NCBI GenBank assembly: GCA_027186245.1
Contig: CP114491.1
Coordinates: forward strand, 9,483,501-9,547,500
Source: Coriaria nepalensis
Lineage: Eukaryota; Streptophyta; Magnoliopsida; Cucurbitales; Coriariaceae
Length of the DNA stretch: 64,000 bases
Direction: 5' to 3'
Position 1 is the stretch's first letter; the number at the start of each line of letters is the position of its first letter. The notes under the pieces were generated by a model. The model searched no databases, was not told the origin of the DNA, and saw only the letters and a program-made list of their open reading frames with translations. The translations under genes and the position numbers were made by a program. This document shows positions 24,451-36,400 of this stretch, in pieces.

Positions 24451-26420
24451 AAGAAGGAAGTGTATGAGCAAGCAGACAAACGACGTACAGGTTTGTCGTT
24501 TCAGGTGAGGACTAATATTAATAATCTTATTATATGAAATGATTAATTATATATCTCGATTTTACAAATTCGATTTAAGTTTCGGCCAACTTTTAATTAT
24601 TATATGATTGTATTATAGTTAGAATTATATTTTTTATTTTTATATTTTAATAAATAAAATTATACTATTTAACATATTTAAATATATTTTATTTTATTTA
24701 ACATATTTAGAGTACTTTCTACAATTTTTAAGTAAATAAATATTGGGCCATTTTGGAGCTGCTGCTGCTGCTGCATGGCCCATCTCATTTTCGGAAGATG
24801 GATGGGCCCATTTATGAAATATAATTAAAATGAGAAAATCTCCAATGCTCTCTGTCACAAGGATCCAAGTGGGCCCAATTGTATATCCTTGTGGACCTTG
24901 TTTGACTCCATTTTTTAAATGGCATTCCTGTGTCATCAAGCCTATATGTTCTTCAGCCTATGTAAATGATGCATGTACCTTCTTCGTCGGATCCTCATCC
25001 TCATCCTCAACACCTTATTGACTAGTTGGCACCTTATGACTAGATATTTATTGATCAAACACTCAACATAAATCCTTGACGTAAGTGCACATGGCCAACA
25101 TATGGGAAGGAATAGTGGAGTGTGGAATAAGGAAACTTCGTCCCACTAACCATAACCTTTTTTTTTCACTTATAAGTCATAACTGGTTGGGCCATGGCTA
25201 CTAAATTGGTTAAGCATGGTTCGGATTTCACTTCTTCTATACTACACTTCAAATATTGATCAAACTAATACTTTGATTCCTTTTCAATTCATCTAATAAT
25301 CTAAAAGGGAAAAATAGAGTACTCCAAACTTCCCAAAAACAAATTTAACCCAAAACAAAACAAAAAAATGAAACTAGAGTACGTCTCTAAAAATATCAAG
25401 TTCAAATAGGATTGATCATGTTAACCATGAAATAATAGAAATCAATTTGGGTTTCAAACTCATATTTTAAAGTTTGAGATTAAATACAATTTTTAAATTT
25501 TGGGATTATAATCTATATTTTAAATAAAAATTATTATTATATAGTTTATATTTATAATAAATCGATTTATTTCAACCGTATCTTGTTATCATCAAATCTT
25601 TTGTCCAAATATCTCTTTGGAAATTACATTTCTCTCCCTAACTTATCCTTGTCTCTTTTGAAATTCAAAAAATGTTAGTGTTCTAATAATATATTTTAAT
25701 TTAGTAGTAAGATATCTTATCTTCTTTCTTTTAAAGATATTTTAATTATTTTCTCGTGCAAGAGATAACCACATGGCCAAATCTCAAAGCGAGTACTAAG
25801 GTTGAGCATCGGATCAATCCAATTTTATTGGATATCTGATGCGCTCAAAATTTTTAGACATTTTATTATCCGACCTGATAGAGGATCAGATCGGGTAGTA
25901 ATAGTAAAGGAAAAACAAGATCCCTCGATTTGATTTCTTCTCCAAAATTCAGATTGAATCGATCAAATTCCTTACTAAGAGAACCAAATCAGATGAATCT
26001 TGTTTCTTCAAAGACAACTAGATTAATTCCATCAAATATCTCTTGATGAACCAGATTGAACTGATTCTGGTTTTTCTTGATCTCCTTTGCCAAATCACCA
26101 TAATAGGACGAAAATATGAGTGAAGTCAATTAGGCGAGGACGAAAATATTGACTGGCAAGTTTGGATATGGAAGGGCTGCCAGAGAAATATGAGATCTGG
26201 GGTATTGGAGCATGGCGGCTGTTTTTTAAAAGAAAAGAGTTTTTTTTTTTTTTAAACATGTCGGGTATATCTAAGAAAATCGATCAGATCGTTAACCGAT
26301 CCGACGGATCGGTCCGAGTCGGATCGGATACGAATTTTTGGCTCTCCCTCGCGAGTACCCCAAAAAGGAGGAAAAAAATCGTACCGCATCTAAAACCCCT
26401 ACATTATTAACTCCAGCTTA
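24451..26420. other. Intergenic between divergent ICR and tetraspanin genes
   Basis: No gene is seen in this roughly 2-kb shared upstream region. It contains a short CTG-repeat (gctgctgctgctgctg at about 24757) flanked by GGGCC/GGCCC motifs (24745-24812). About 25800-26050 has 'gatcgg/tcgatt'-type words that may be a transposon relic. A T-run lies near 26240. Confidence 0.4.
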
Positions 26421-26497
26421 CAAACTTGAAACTTCCCAAGAAAGAAAGTAGTTGAAGGAGAAGAAAAAGAAGAAAGAAAGCAACCAGATTGGAAATC

Positions 26498-28167
26498 ATG
26501 AGAGCAAGCAACCACTTGATCGGGCTACTGAACTTCCTAACGTTCTTACTATCAATCCCAATCCTAGGCGGCGGGATATGGCTAAGCAGCCGAGCAAACA
26601 ACACAGACTGCCTCAAGTTTCTCCAATGGCCGTTGATCATAATCGGAGCCGCCATCATGGTCATCTCCCTCGCCGGATTCGCCGGAGCTTGTTACCGGAA
26701 CACCATGCTCATGAGGGTCTATCTCTTCACCATGTTCTTCATCATCGCCGCTCTTCTGGGTTTCATCATTTTCGCTTACGCCGTTACCGATAAAGGATCC
26801 GGTCGGGTCGAAGCGAATCGGTCTTACTTGGATTACTATCTGGAGGACTATTCGGGCTGGCTTAAGGATCGGGTTGGAGACGATAGCTATTGGGTTAAGA
26901 TCGGTTCTTGTGTTAGAGATTCCAAGGTTTGTGCAAAGATGGGGAGAGTTGTCGGAGGCTTGCCGGAGACTGTTGATATGTTTTATCACAGAAAGCTCAG
27001 CCCTATTCAGGCATGTCTCTCCTTCTCTCTCTCTCTTTCTTTTTGTTTAATATGATAATTTATTTATTTATTATTAATTGAAATTATGAAAAGAGTAATT
27101 AATTCAGGTATGATGTGTGACTGATTATTTATCTTAATTAATAAAGTAGATCTCTTTTCGTGGGTAGTCCTGTCCTGTGATGTGTAGAACATTTGGGTGA
27201 GCTGTTCTTATAAATTTATATTTCTGGAGCCAAAATTTTCAAGCAAAGGTAGGTGGTGGTCTAGATTGAAGTAATATAAAGCTAAACCTCATAGATTCGT
27301 GTCTCAATATTAGGGCGGGGAGGCAATTTGGTGTTTAAATTTGGATAGACGATGCAAAAGAAGACACCACTAAGCTTAAAAGTAATCCAAAATCCAACCT
27401 CCTTTTTAACTTTATTTTTTCTCTAAAGAATAATGACACCCAGAAGAAATTTGTCTCTTTACTCTCTTTTTTACACTTCAGAGGAAGAATAGTAAGGGAC
27501 CGTTTGGTTGCCTTTTCTCTAGTCTTTTTGATAGAATTCTCTCCTTTTGCTTTTGTTGGTTGTGGTCAAAATGTAATTGTGTAAAGTACAAACAAGATGT
27601 TGTGAATCTATCCCCACTTCTTATGACATGCATATTCTATCAAGTACAAACAAAAAAAAGTAGGTTCTTTCTTTCTACCCAGAGGATGGAAACAGAAGGT
27701 AAACATATAGCACAAGCTGTTTGTTTTGGACCATCTCAAAGAAAAACCAACCGACCAGGCAAAAGTTGTTGTTTTGTGTTTTAAGGTTGTAGTCTCTTAT
27801 GATTTTCGTTTTGTTCTTGTAGTCTGGTTGCTGTAAGCCCCCAACAGATTGTGGATTCACCTACTCGAATGAGACGGTCTGGTTAGCCGGAGGAGGCCAA
27901 ATCATAGCAAATGCGGATTGCTCGAGGTGGAGTAATGAGCAACAACAGCTCTGCTATTCCTGTGATTCTTGTAAAGCCGGTGTTCTAGCTAGCATCAAGA
28001 AGAGCTGGAGGAAGGCGTCGGTTATAAATATCGTCGTTTTGATCATTCTCGTGATTGTTTACATCATTGCCTTCGCTGCGTTCCGTAATAACCGGAGAAT
28101 GGATAATGATGAGTCACATGGAGACGCAAGGATGACTAAGGCACAACCTAGTAGGATCCATATTTAA
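26498..28167 (+). CDS. Tetraspanin (TET8/TET3-like) membrane protein
   Basis: Two coding exons, 26498-27010 and 27823-28167, give 285 aa, the usual size of plant tetraspanins. TM1 follows MRASNHLIGLLNFLTFLLSI. TM2 (LIIIGAAIMVISLAGFAGAC) and TM3 (YLFTMFFIIAALLGFIIFAY) surround the small inner loop. The large extracellular loop carries the plant signature GCCKPPTDCGF and further cysteines (NADCSRW, LCYSCDSCKAG). It also has a possible N-glycosylation site, NET. TM4 is VINIVVLIILVIVYIIAFAA, with a basic short tail. The exon 1 end, HRKLSPIQ, must join SGCCKPP, so the donor at 27011 is GC rather than GT, with the acceptor AG at 27821-27822. Tetraspanins organise membrane microdomains; TET8-type proteins mark plant exosomes. 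Close orthology to TET8 or TET3 is a guess. Confidence 0.93.
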
Positions 28168-28957
28168 GAAGAAAAGAAGAAAGGACCATTTTTTATTTGT
28201 AACATAGCTTTTGCTTTTATTTTTTAATTTTGTTTTTGTGATACTTGATTACTAGTTGGATTCGTTGTTACAATATATTTGTAACATAGTATTTATTACA
28301 TATATATTTTTTCATATTTTTTAAATTTTATTGTGATATTTATATAATTTATATAATTTTTTTTTTAAATGAACATAAAAAAATTATTATTCTCATTTTC
28401 ATTATAGCAAAATAGACACCAAAAAAATCATGGTTCTTATTTTCATTCAATTCTCATTGGCATTCACATTCTCATTCGGTATTTATAAATTGGATATGAA
28501 TTCTGTTTCATTTTGGGTGTAAATTCTGAATTTTGAATTCATTTCGGGTTGGAGTTCTAATTAGAATGGGAAGAAAACTGAACTGAATTTGCCAGAGACA
28601 AACCGGAAAACTGTCAAGTTCCACTATTGACGACAAACTGGAACATTTAAAGCTGATGTCGTACATGAATGTTCATGTTAAGTAGGAAAATCATCTACAG
28701 ACCTGTAAAATTTTCTATAGACACATACTTGTATGCTCCATTAATGAGTACATGATAATTTAGTGTGTTGCACTCCACAACTTTCTACATCGCCTCTTCA
28801 ACCTTTGAAGGCACGTCTTGTAGTTCCTTCATATCGTCTCCAGCTTGTGGGACCTCCGGTTCAATTTTAGAAGCTTCCGATATCCTTTTGCCTGGATGTT
28901 TTTCCTGGACCAAGAAAATAAATACTAAGTAAAAAAACAACCCGAAAAACTTCATGA
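28168..28957. other. Convergent 3' ends of tetraspanin and SEN2
   Basis: No gene is seen. The two genes converge here. Near 28250-28330 is AT-rich sequence typical of a tetraspanin 3' UTR and terminator region. The minus-strand SEN2 3' UTR probably runs down from 28957. About 28740-28930 contains short coding-like triplets without family likeness. Confidence 0.45.
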
Positions 28958-29731
28958 TCATTTAATGAAGAACAGTGAAAAGAAACTAGTCAAGAAGTCA
29001 TATTCAACAGGCAAATGATCTTCCCGGCATTGTTTCGGACTCCATCTTGTAACAGTGCACTCATCCACAGAGAATCTTTCCAAACATGCTGGAGAAGAGA
29101 CATCATCATTTCCATGTTTATTGATCCTAAGAACCAATAGTGTCTTAGCAACACTTCCACAAAGCCGAATCGTTCCAAGATAATCTGACCACACCTTCAA
29201 CCTCCCGTTAATTACATCACTGCCACTCTCTTCTTCAGACAAAACAAGCACTGCATACTCAGAATGGACAAGACTCGGATGATGCCTATAAGCAACAAAG
29301 TCAACCCCATATCTCGATCCGGATTTGACCACCCAATTCTTCATTCTTAGATGAGAATAAGCCTTGTATAGATCAGGGAAAGTTGGCTTCTTTGACTTCA
29401 TTGCCTGCCATATTTCCTCGTTATTTTTTGGAGAATTGTTTTTTAAGTTGATTTCGAGACAGTTTAGGGAATGTGAGAGGTAAAAGGCTTCTTCTAAACC
29501 TAGTTGAAACCATTGTTTATTGTTTTCGGCTGTTGCTATGGGTCTGCCAAAAGATGAACGGTTAAGTAGATTGATTTGTTCAGATTCTGCAGGGAGAAGG
29601 ATAGTGGAGCCGAGTAATGTTGCGTGACTGTTGGATTGGAGTAGAGAGAATTGGAGTTGAAGTACTATCTTTGACATGGGATCTGCCATGGATTTTGCTT
29701 CTGCTCCCTTTCCTTTCCATCTAGGACTCAT
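28958..29731 (-). CDS. SEN2: tRNA-splicing endonuclease subunit SEN2
   Basis: A single coding exon of 257 aa from the ATG at 29731 (MSPRWKGKGAEAKSMADPMS), matching plant SEN2 N-termini. A frame five codons longer exists, but an acceptor (gattcag) immediately before 29732 suggests a leader intron ending just upstream of this ATG. The nuclease domain is conserved: YSHLRMKNWVVKSGSRYGVD, then FVAYRHHPSLVHSEYAV. The likely catalytic triad is complete at Tyr148, His156 and Lys196 (GSVAKTLLVL). SEN2 cuts the 5' splice site of intron-containing tRNA precursors as part of the SEN complex. The C-terminus (VEYDFLTSFFSLFFIK) looks extended compared with the conserved SPKQCRED end. The leader region upstream is a duplicate of the PITP gene's 5' end. 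Confidence 0.94.
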   Translation of the reverse strand: MSPRWKGKGAEAKSMADPMSKIVLQLQFSLLQSNSHATLLGSTILLPAESEQINLLNRSSFGRPIATAENNKQWFQLGLEEAFYLSHSLNCLEINLKNNSPKNNEEIWQAMKSKKPTFPDLYKAYSHLRMKNWVVKSGSRYGVDFVAYRHHPSLVHSEYAVLVLSEEESGSDVINGRLKVWSDYLGTIRLCGSVAKTLLVLRINKHGNDDVSSPACLERFSVDECTVTRWSPKQCREDHLPVEYDFLTSFFSLFFIK

Positions 29732-29732
29732 C

Positions 29733-30352
29733 CTGAATCTATACATTGGAAATAAATAGAATTATGGAATGCAGAAATTGAATAATAAAGTTGTTTAACT
29801 CAATTGACATATTTCGATTCACAGTATCCAATACAAAAACAATAGTGAAGAACCAATTTTTACTGGGTTTTTTCACTCTCACAGACGAACTGTCGAACAG
29901 CGTGTGTGCATGTTCAACATCTTGAAGAACCAACGTATCATAGCCAGAAATTTAAGCACCGTTTTTTCACATATTATATCGACCAATCAGTCACGAAATT
30001 GATTAAAAGAAAGAAGGAAGGGAAAATCTGTGTCTCGAACAACTTAGGCAACAAAACAGCAGAGAAAAACAAAATCGAAACAGCAGAGAAAAACAAAATC
30101 GAAACAGCAGAGAGAGAGAGAGAGAGGGAGTTTTCGGGATACAATTCTTTGATCCGAATCACCTTGTAGGGATTTCTTTCTCTGTATCAAACCCAGCTTT
30201 CTTCTATCTCGCGAATTTTACTGGAATTGTAAGCTCAAAAACAGATTGAAATGCAGTTAAAAAAAAAAAAAGAAGAGGATGTGGAAAGAGTCAGAAAAGA
30301 AGACGCAGCGACAGCGTATGCTCGTCAGTTGTCTCTTCCCTTCTTGCTTTTC
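29733..30352 (-). promoter_or_regulatory. SEN2 leader and promoter, derived from a copy of the PITP 5' end
   Basis: 30025-30352 is a diverged duplicate of 33126-33440. It includes the PITP leader, its first coding exon and the exon-1 donor. In this copy the ATG has become GTG (tacaag followed by gtgattcgg) while the downstream aaagaatt|gtatc donor, at 30141-30142, is retained. SEN2 therefore probably uses the copied exon as a non-coding first exon, spliced to the acceptor at 29733-29734. A 24-bp unit (cagcagagaaaaacaaaatc...) is repeated in tandem at about 30056-30110. A CT/GA tract lies at 30109-30127. Confidence 0.6.
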
Positions 30353-30871
30353 CTTTCCTACCCTTTCCTCTCTGCTAGAGACCGGACCGGACCGATCCGA
30401 TCCGATATTTTGAGGCAATTCAATATAATTTATTGTGTAATATTTTTTATTTTTGGGGGGAAAAGATAATAATAAAAATATTAATATCTAATATGATAAG
30501 AACCCGTCAGTATCAAGGAGGAGGTCTAACATGAATTCTGGTTAATCGAATTGGAAATTGGAAGAGGTGACAGATTTTATGATGAACAATAATAAAGTAT
30601 AAATACATATTTATAATATAATAATAATAAACTATGCAAATTTTTCATTGGATGTTATGATAAGTGAATTCAACCAATGCTCTCTAGTCTCTATCATAGC
30701 TGTCTTAAGAACAGCTTGTGGTTTTGTCATCTTCACGAGCTCTTGACCAAATCTTCACTCTCTATCACCGAACTTGTCGTTTCCACCAATTTCTGTTTTT
30801 TTTTTTTTTTTTGGGGGGGCACAAGAATACAAACACAAAAGCTAATGAATATATAGATATATAAGAACACT

Positions 30872-33249
30872 TCATTGCTCAAAATTCTGCGTTCTATTTT
30901 CTATTACCTCATGGTCCAGATTGATCGAGGAGGTGTTAGTTAGCTGAAGTTGATGTAACTGCTGGATTGTCATCCCAAACCAATCATCTATCCAAGCAAA
31001 GCAGTTCTTATGACTTTCCAGAAAAAGAGCCCTTTCACCCTATTTCCAAAAAGCATACACAATTTAATCAGATCAACAGTTTTTCAATTTTGCCAAAAAG
31101 TATTCAAAGATACAGACAAGCTACATTACCGCAAGCAGAGCTTGTTCAAGTCGATAACCAAAGCCCCAGTATGGTACATCTACCGTTACCAATTTGTAAG
31201 CTGTCATAGCTGGACGACATGTGTTCTGAATCAATTGTAAGTCAGGATCAAACTTCATGAACTGGATTTGCCTGATCATTTTACTAAAATGATAAAAGCA
31301 ATGAAGTCAAACCTGCCATCCGTCTAAAAGTGGCCCCCGTCCTGTTTTTGATGATTTAAATTTAGTGAAGTCAATATTGGAGCTTCCAATAATGTAACTC
31401 CAATAATCACGTCCATTAGAAGCAGCTATATCGATAACTTCTACCTGCCTAGTAGCTAGTTGTTCTTCGCTTAAACCATGTACCTAATGTTCCAGTTCCA
31501 TGGGTTAAGGAAAAATGGGTGAAGCAGCCAACAAGGAAATAAAAAGGAGCATTTATACTTTATCAAATACTAAAGGTGCAGTTAGTTGAGCATTTGAAAC
31601 TCTAAAAATCCAGTTTGGCACATTAAACTTTAGTTTGTCTCAAACAAATCCAGTAATTCCATTTTAGAGATACTTACATTTTCTGATTGCCCATTGTCAG
31701 CCTTGTTAATAGTCTCAATGGTCAGTTGAAACTTTGAAAAGTGAGGGCACTACATAAATGCACAAGTAATCAGTATGATAATAACATAGCTGGAAATCAT
31801 GCAACGCATGAAGAACACATGATCATACGAAAGAGAAAAAAGGCACACCTTAAGTACTGGACAATTTGGCATGAATTTTAAGACAACCAGCCAAAAATGT
31901 ATTAGCTCAGGTTAAATGGAAAGAAACTGTTTCTCAACAAGGAGCTTATGATGAATGCCGGACCTGATTTACATGTAGGGAATGCATTCCATGCTTCCTC
32001 TTCCATAATAAGGGCATCTGCTGGAGCAATAGAAGTGATCCAAGACGGAATTTTGCTGGAAATGGAGTGTAAGACAAAAAATTATAACTTTTATAGTTCA
32101 AACTATAAGGTGTCTATAGCCCAAAATGATATGTGATATTCTCTACTAAGCATCACTGGAGTAGATTTCCAGTTTTAAATGAAGTTGGGTCTAGTTGGAC
32201 ATTACAAATTTCAAGGCTCCTGTGGATAAATCTCTTAATCACAAAAATTCACATCCCCTTAGTCCTCCCCATAACGCGACTATTACCCTCACTATAAAAC
32301 ATAGACACTACTGATCAACTACAAAGTATACTTCTGTAAGAACTAGTGCTATAATTACTCATACACAACAGCAAGATGTCTCAGTTCAATGAAACACTTT
32401 TCTTTTCCTCAATGGTGTAAATACTCAATTCCGCCACATAATATTTTTTCTAACCTCTGCAAGCGATAAATTTTGGAGGTGTATTGACCCTTTCCAAGAA
32501 CATCATCTTCAAAGGGTTCATTCTCAAGGACTTCTACCCCTTCAGTTTTGGTTGAGTTCTTCTGCTGCATTCTTGTGACCGTGTAAAGATGAGCAACTTG
32601 ATACTGCAGAGAAAAACCACTGAAATGAGAACTACTACCTGCAGTACTAGAGTGAGACAAAACAATTCAGATAAGTTTTGAATTCTTTTACCTCTTCCAA
32701 TGTAAAGGGCATGACGATCCGACTTCAAGACAGGACCCCCAAATAACAAGGATATGGGTTAAGAAAATACAGCAATGATATTCTAAATATGTGCGAGTGT
32801 TTAAATTTAGAATGCCAGAACCAAAGCTCCTATGAATCCATTACTTGACTACGAGATTAGTCCTGCAATTCTCACACAATCAAGACTAAATGCTTTAATC
32901 TTAGATAAACCACATATTAATACCATTGCTAGCTCAATAATACTTAAAAGCTAGGGCTCGCTCATTATAAGATATCCACCCAAAAAATGCTATGATCAGA
33001 ACAGAATCCCAATTGCCGTCACTTCTGATATTTTGATCATACTCTTAGTAACCAAACGCATAATTTTTCTTTCACTATTCATAACCATAATCTAGTGAAG
33101 TGAAGTTGCAACAATTTAAGAACAACAAAATCTATCTCTTGAACAAGTTAGGCAACAAAATGAAGGGAAAAACAAAATCGAAACAGCAAAGAGAGTGAGT
33201 GAGAGAGAGAGAGAAAGTATTCGAGATACAATTCTTTGATCTGAACCAT
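30872..33249 (-). CDS. Class I phosphatidylinositol transfer protein (START-like PITP)
   Basis: Nine coding exons on the reverse strand: 33249-33230, 32722-32692, 32603-32455, 32055-31964, 31856-31849, 31749-31678, 31483-31313, 31225-31130 and 31039-30872. All junctions are GT-AG and in phase, giving 268 aa, the normal family length. The protein starts MVQIKEFRIVMPFTLEEYQV and continues GVEVLENEPFEDDVLGKGQY, IPSWITSIAPADALIMEEEA and KADNGQSENVHGLSEEQLA. It then reads TGRGPLLDGWQ, VPYWGFGYRLEQALL and CFAWIDDWFGMTI. PITPs carry phosphatidylinositol and phosphatidylcholine between membranes, supporting phosphoinositide signalling. Exon 5 is only 8 nt long (TACTTAAG) and is needed to make CKSVLKCPHF and keep frame. 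The 5' end is duplicated upstream of SEN2. Confidence 0.93.
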
Positions 33250-33440
33250 CTTCAAGGGACTTCCCTTTCTGTAACAAACGCAGATTTCTTCTACCTCGCG
33301 AATTTGACTGGAATTGTAAGCTCAAAAACAGATTCAATGCAGTTCAAGAAAAGAGAAGGATCTGGAAAGAGAGTCAGAAAAGAAGACGACGCAGCAGCAT
33401 ATGCTCGTCTTCCCTTCCTCTTTGCTTTCGTTTCTCCTTG
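33126..33440. repeat. PITP 5' end: donor copy of the duplication found at 30025-30352
   Basis: This block covers PITP exon 1, its leader and promoter-proximal sequence. It aligns with 30025-30352 through shared landmarks: ggcaacaaaa, aaaacaaaatcgaaacagca, acaattctttgat, ctcgcgaatt, gactggaattgtaagctcaa, agtcagaaaagaagacg and tatgctcgtc. The two copies are in the same orientation about 3.1 kb apart. They bracket most of the PITP gene. Confidence 0.88.
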
Positions 33441-33453
33441 ACTCACTGCGACG

Positions 33454-36400
33454 ATGACCAAACAGGGAGAGGAATATGCTCTGCAGAGGACAAATCAAAA
33501 ATGCGAATCGCGCGCTGAATGGCGGCCTTGTGAAACCAAACACACTGTTTTCCACAGAAAATCCAAATGCCGGCCCAAAAAGAAAGTTCTTTTTAAATTT
33601 TCTTGGGTCGTCCATTTTTCTACCTCTTTTATGGGCCGGAATGCAGATTCATATTTTTGTCGTTGTCCGTTTGTCAGAAGTCGAATCGTAATGAACGAAA
33701 TATTCTGACGTGGCAGTTTCTGTGTCAATCGACGTATGTCGTACTGCTTGCGTGGCACATCAAAAAATTTAACCATATACTGGCGTGGCAGTCGTTATCA
33801 CACGTGTTTTTCCCGGCAAGAGCTTGTTTTATGAAACAGGCCAAACAAGATGTCCAGAGTTTTCCTAGGCTTAATTTAATCGATTTATTTAAATTATAAA
33901 TAAAATTGATATATATATATATATATATAAATAAATTATTTTATCTTAATCACGATTCATTCAATAATTTGAACTTGATTACAGCTATTCAAGTCGATCT
34001 CGAGTAACAGGAATTGTAGTAAACCAAAAGTCTCGAACTCGATATTGGAAGATCACAACTCGAACGCTCGATATTGGTCAAAGACTCAAAAGTTGTGCCC
34101 TTCTGGTTTATATCTGTCACAATTCATCACTAATTACGTGTCTTTGCACATTAATTAGGGTTACAACTTACGTATGTCCCTTACAATTAAACAGCAAAAA
34201 GTGTTGAAAGTTCTTCTTTTTTTTTTTTGGGTCAAGTCTTCTTAGTTAGGTTGTTTTGGTCTTGGTCTAAGCTTGTAACTAAATATATGCACGTGGCATA
34301 AATGGGTGTTTTTATATTTTCCAAGAAATTTATGAAGCATGCTACCTACTTTTCCTTCTTGCCTTTGTTGAAGGGTATCTAGTTCAAGAGCTCTCACTCA
34401 TTTAAGCTCAAACGAATATCCATTAAAAAATTTCTAAAAGCTCAAGTGAGTATTATCACTCTTAATAAACTTTTCAATATTCATTAATTGAGTGATTAAT
34501 TTATGTCTCACTCGAGTTTAAGTAAAGTTCTACTAGAGTAAAAAGTGTACAACATTATATATATTGTGGTTATAAATAGACAAAATCGACATAATTTATC
34601 TCTATGGAACGAGGAGAAAGGGAGCTCACCGAGAAGAGGATTGTAACATAAGAGAAGTGAGAAGGCCCACCTCTTTCAAACATCCAAAACTTATCCAACA
34701 ACTAAACAAAATTATTTTTGACGTACGTATACTTATGGGCTTATTGTACGGTAACATTATATGGTGGATCATGCATGCCATGTAATACAGAGATATAGTA
34801 GGAGGACAATTGAACTTGAGTAGAGAAGAGTGTGATAAAGACATTCCTTAGAGGGCAGGACAAGTTGTCTGGGACACATAAGGACCCTGGCCTTCAAATC
34901 ATGATGGGGGGGGGGGGGGGGGGGTACTCCTTTTCATAAAAGCGCCAAGGGCATTATCATTACAAGTTTGTTAGCATGATTTCCAGTCCACAGGACCTTT
35001 TAGATGATTATATCAACTAAAACTGCTTTACTTCGAGTAATATAACAGTGAAAATATTCACAGCATTTTCCCCCTTCTTTTTTACCATGTTGTTGTGCAG
35101 CAACTTTGCATTCATAGCATTTAGATGGCAGTTACCATGTATGAGAAAGTTGAGGTTATAAGTTTCAGAGTTTACATGAGTTTTAAAGTTTGAATAGATT
35201 TCGGATATGTAGAGAATCTAAAGAGAAAGAGAGAATGAAGAAAATAGTGAGATAGGAGAAAGAGAGGCTATAAGGAAACCGGAGAAGATTCGGAAGGTAT
35301 AGAGACATCAAGTAATGTGATTATGGGTGTGAAACATTCCTTTTCAAGTAGTATGTTAGATGGTCAAATCTTGATAGCTAGTTGAAACCCCACTAACATA
35401 TTACTGATCCGTACAGTTTTTTTCCCCTTTTATTAGGCTTAATATAATAATAATGTGCTACAAATTGGACATTTTTCCAAATCGGCAATGACAATGTCTG
35501 AACTTTCTGGAAGGCAAAACTTTCGATCATTGCATTGCATCTTCATCTTCTAAGAACAATTCAATGTTTGTTCCTTTACATTCCGACTCAAATTCAATAA
35601 CTAATCATAATTAAAAAATTAATTATTACACGAAATAGAGTTTTTTTTTTTTCCTTCGGCCAAACACGAAATCGAGTTTAAGAGCTGACTTTTTTCGCCA
35701 TGGCTTTTTGAATAGGTAGAGTAAAAGTTAGCTTAATTTAATGTAAAATCTTATTTTAATGCAACTAATTCTAACATCTAGTTTATAGTCTTTAGAACAT
35801 GATCTTGTTCTGGTACAGTTTGAGTAAGGTTTGAAGTAAATTTTGGATTCTCAGTGAGTTTTCTTTAAGTTGAGGTCCGCACGTAAAAGACTCTTTGTAG
35901 AAAAATTTAAAAAATTTTGATTTTTCTAAGTAGTGGAAAACTTTGCCATTTAAGTTTGAAAAAAGAAAATAAAACATGCAGTTAAAAATGACAATAATAC
36001 ATACTTACTTGTCACTATTAGTAGAACATGTCAACTTCTTCTGCGTATAAGAAACAACAACACCCCAATACGCAGCCTCCCATAAACCAAAACACATTTT
36101 TTTAATTATGTATTTTTATATTATTTTTTTAGCTCAATCGTCGATTAAATATTATTTTTAAAGTGAAGATTGAGATAAATTTCTATTTATTAAAAATCTT
36201 TTCGAAATTTAGATATTTAAAGAAAAAAGTAAAATAAATTAGCTCTATACCCGTAGAGATAGAGTGGTAAATAGGCGACGGAGCCTAATTTGGGTCGTTC
36301 TCAAGGCCATCAGGTGGTGGTTAGAGTGGTAGAAAGATAGCACTGTCCGGAAGGGCAGCAATTACTCACTCAGTGAGTATGAGTGTGAGCCACATGTCAT

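Noticed and set aside
32409..32749. Overlapping minus-strand frames at 32409-32660 and 32534-32749 as separate small genes
   Set aside because: They are read-through of PITP exons 2 and 3 into the flanking intron. The spliced model explains both.
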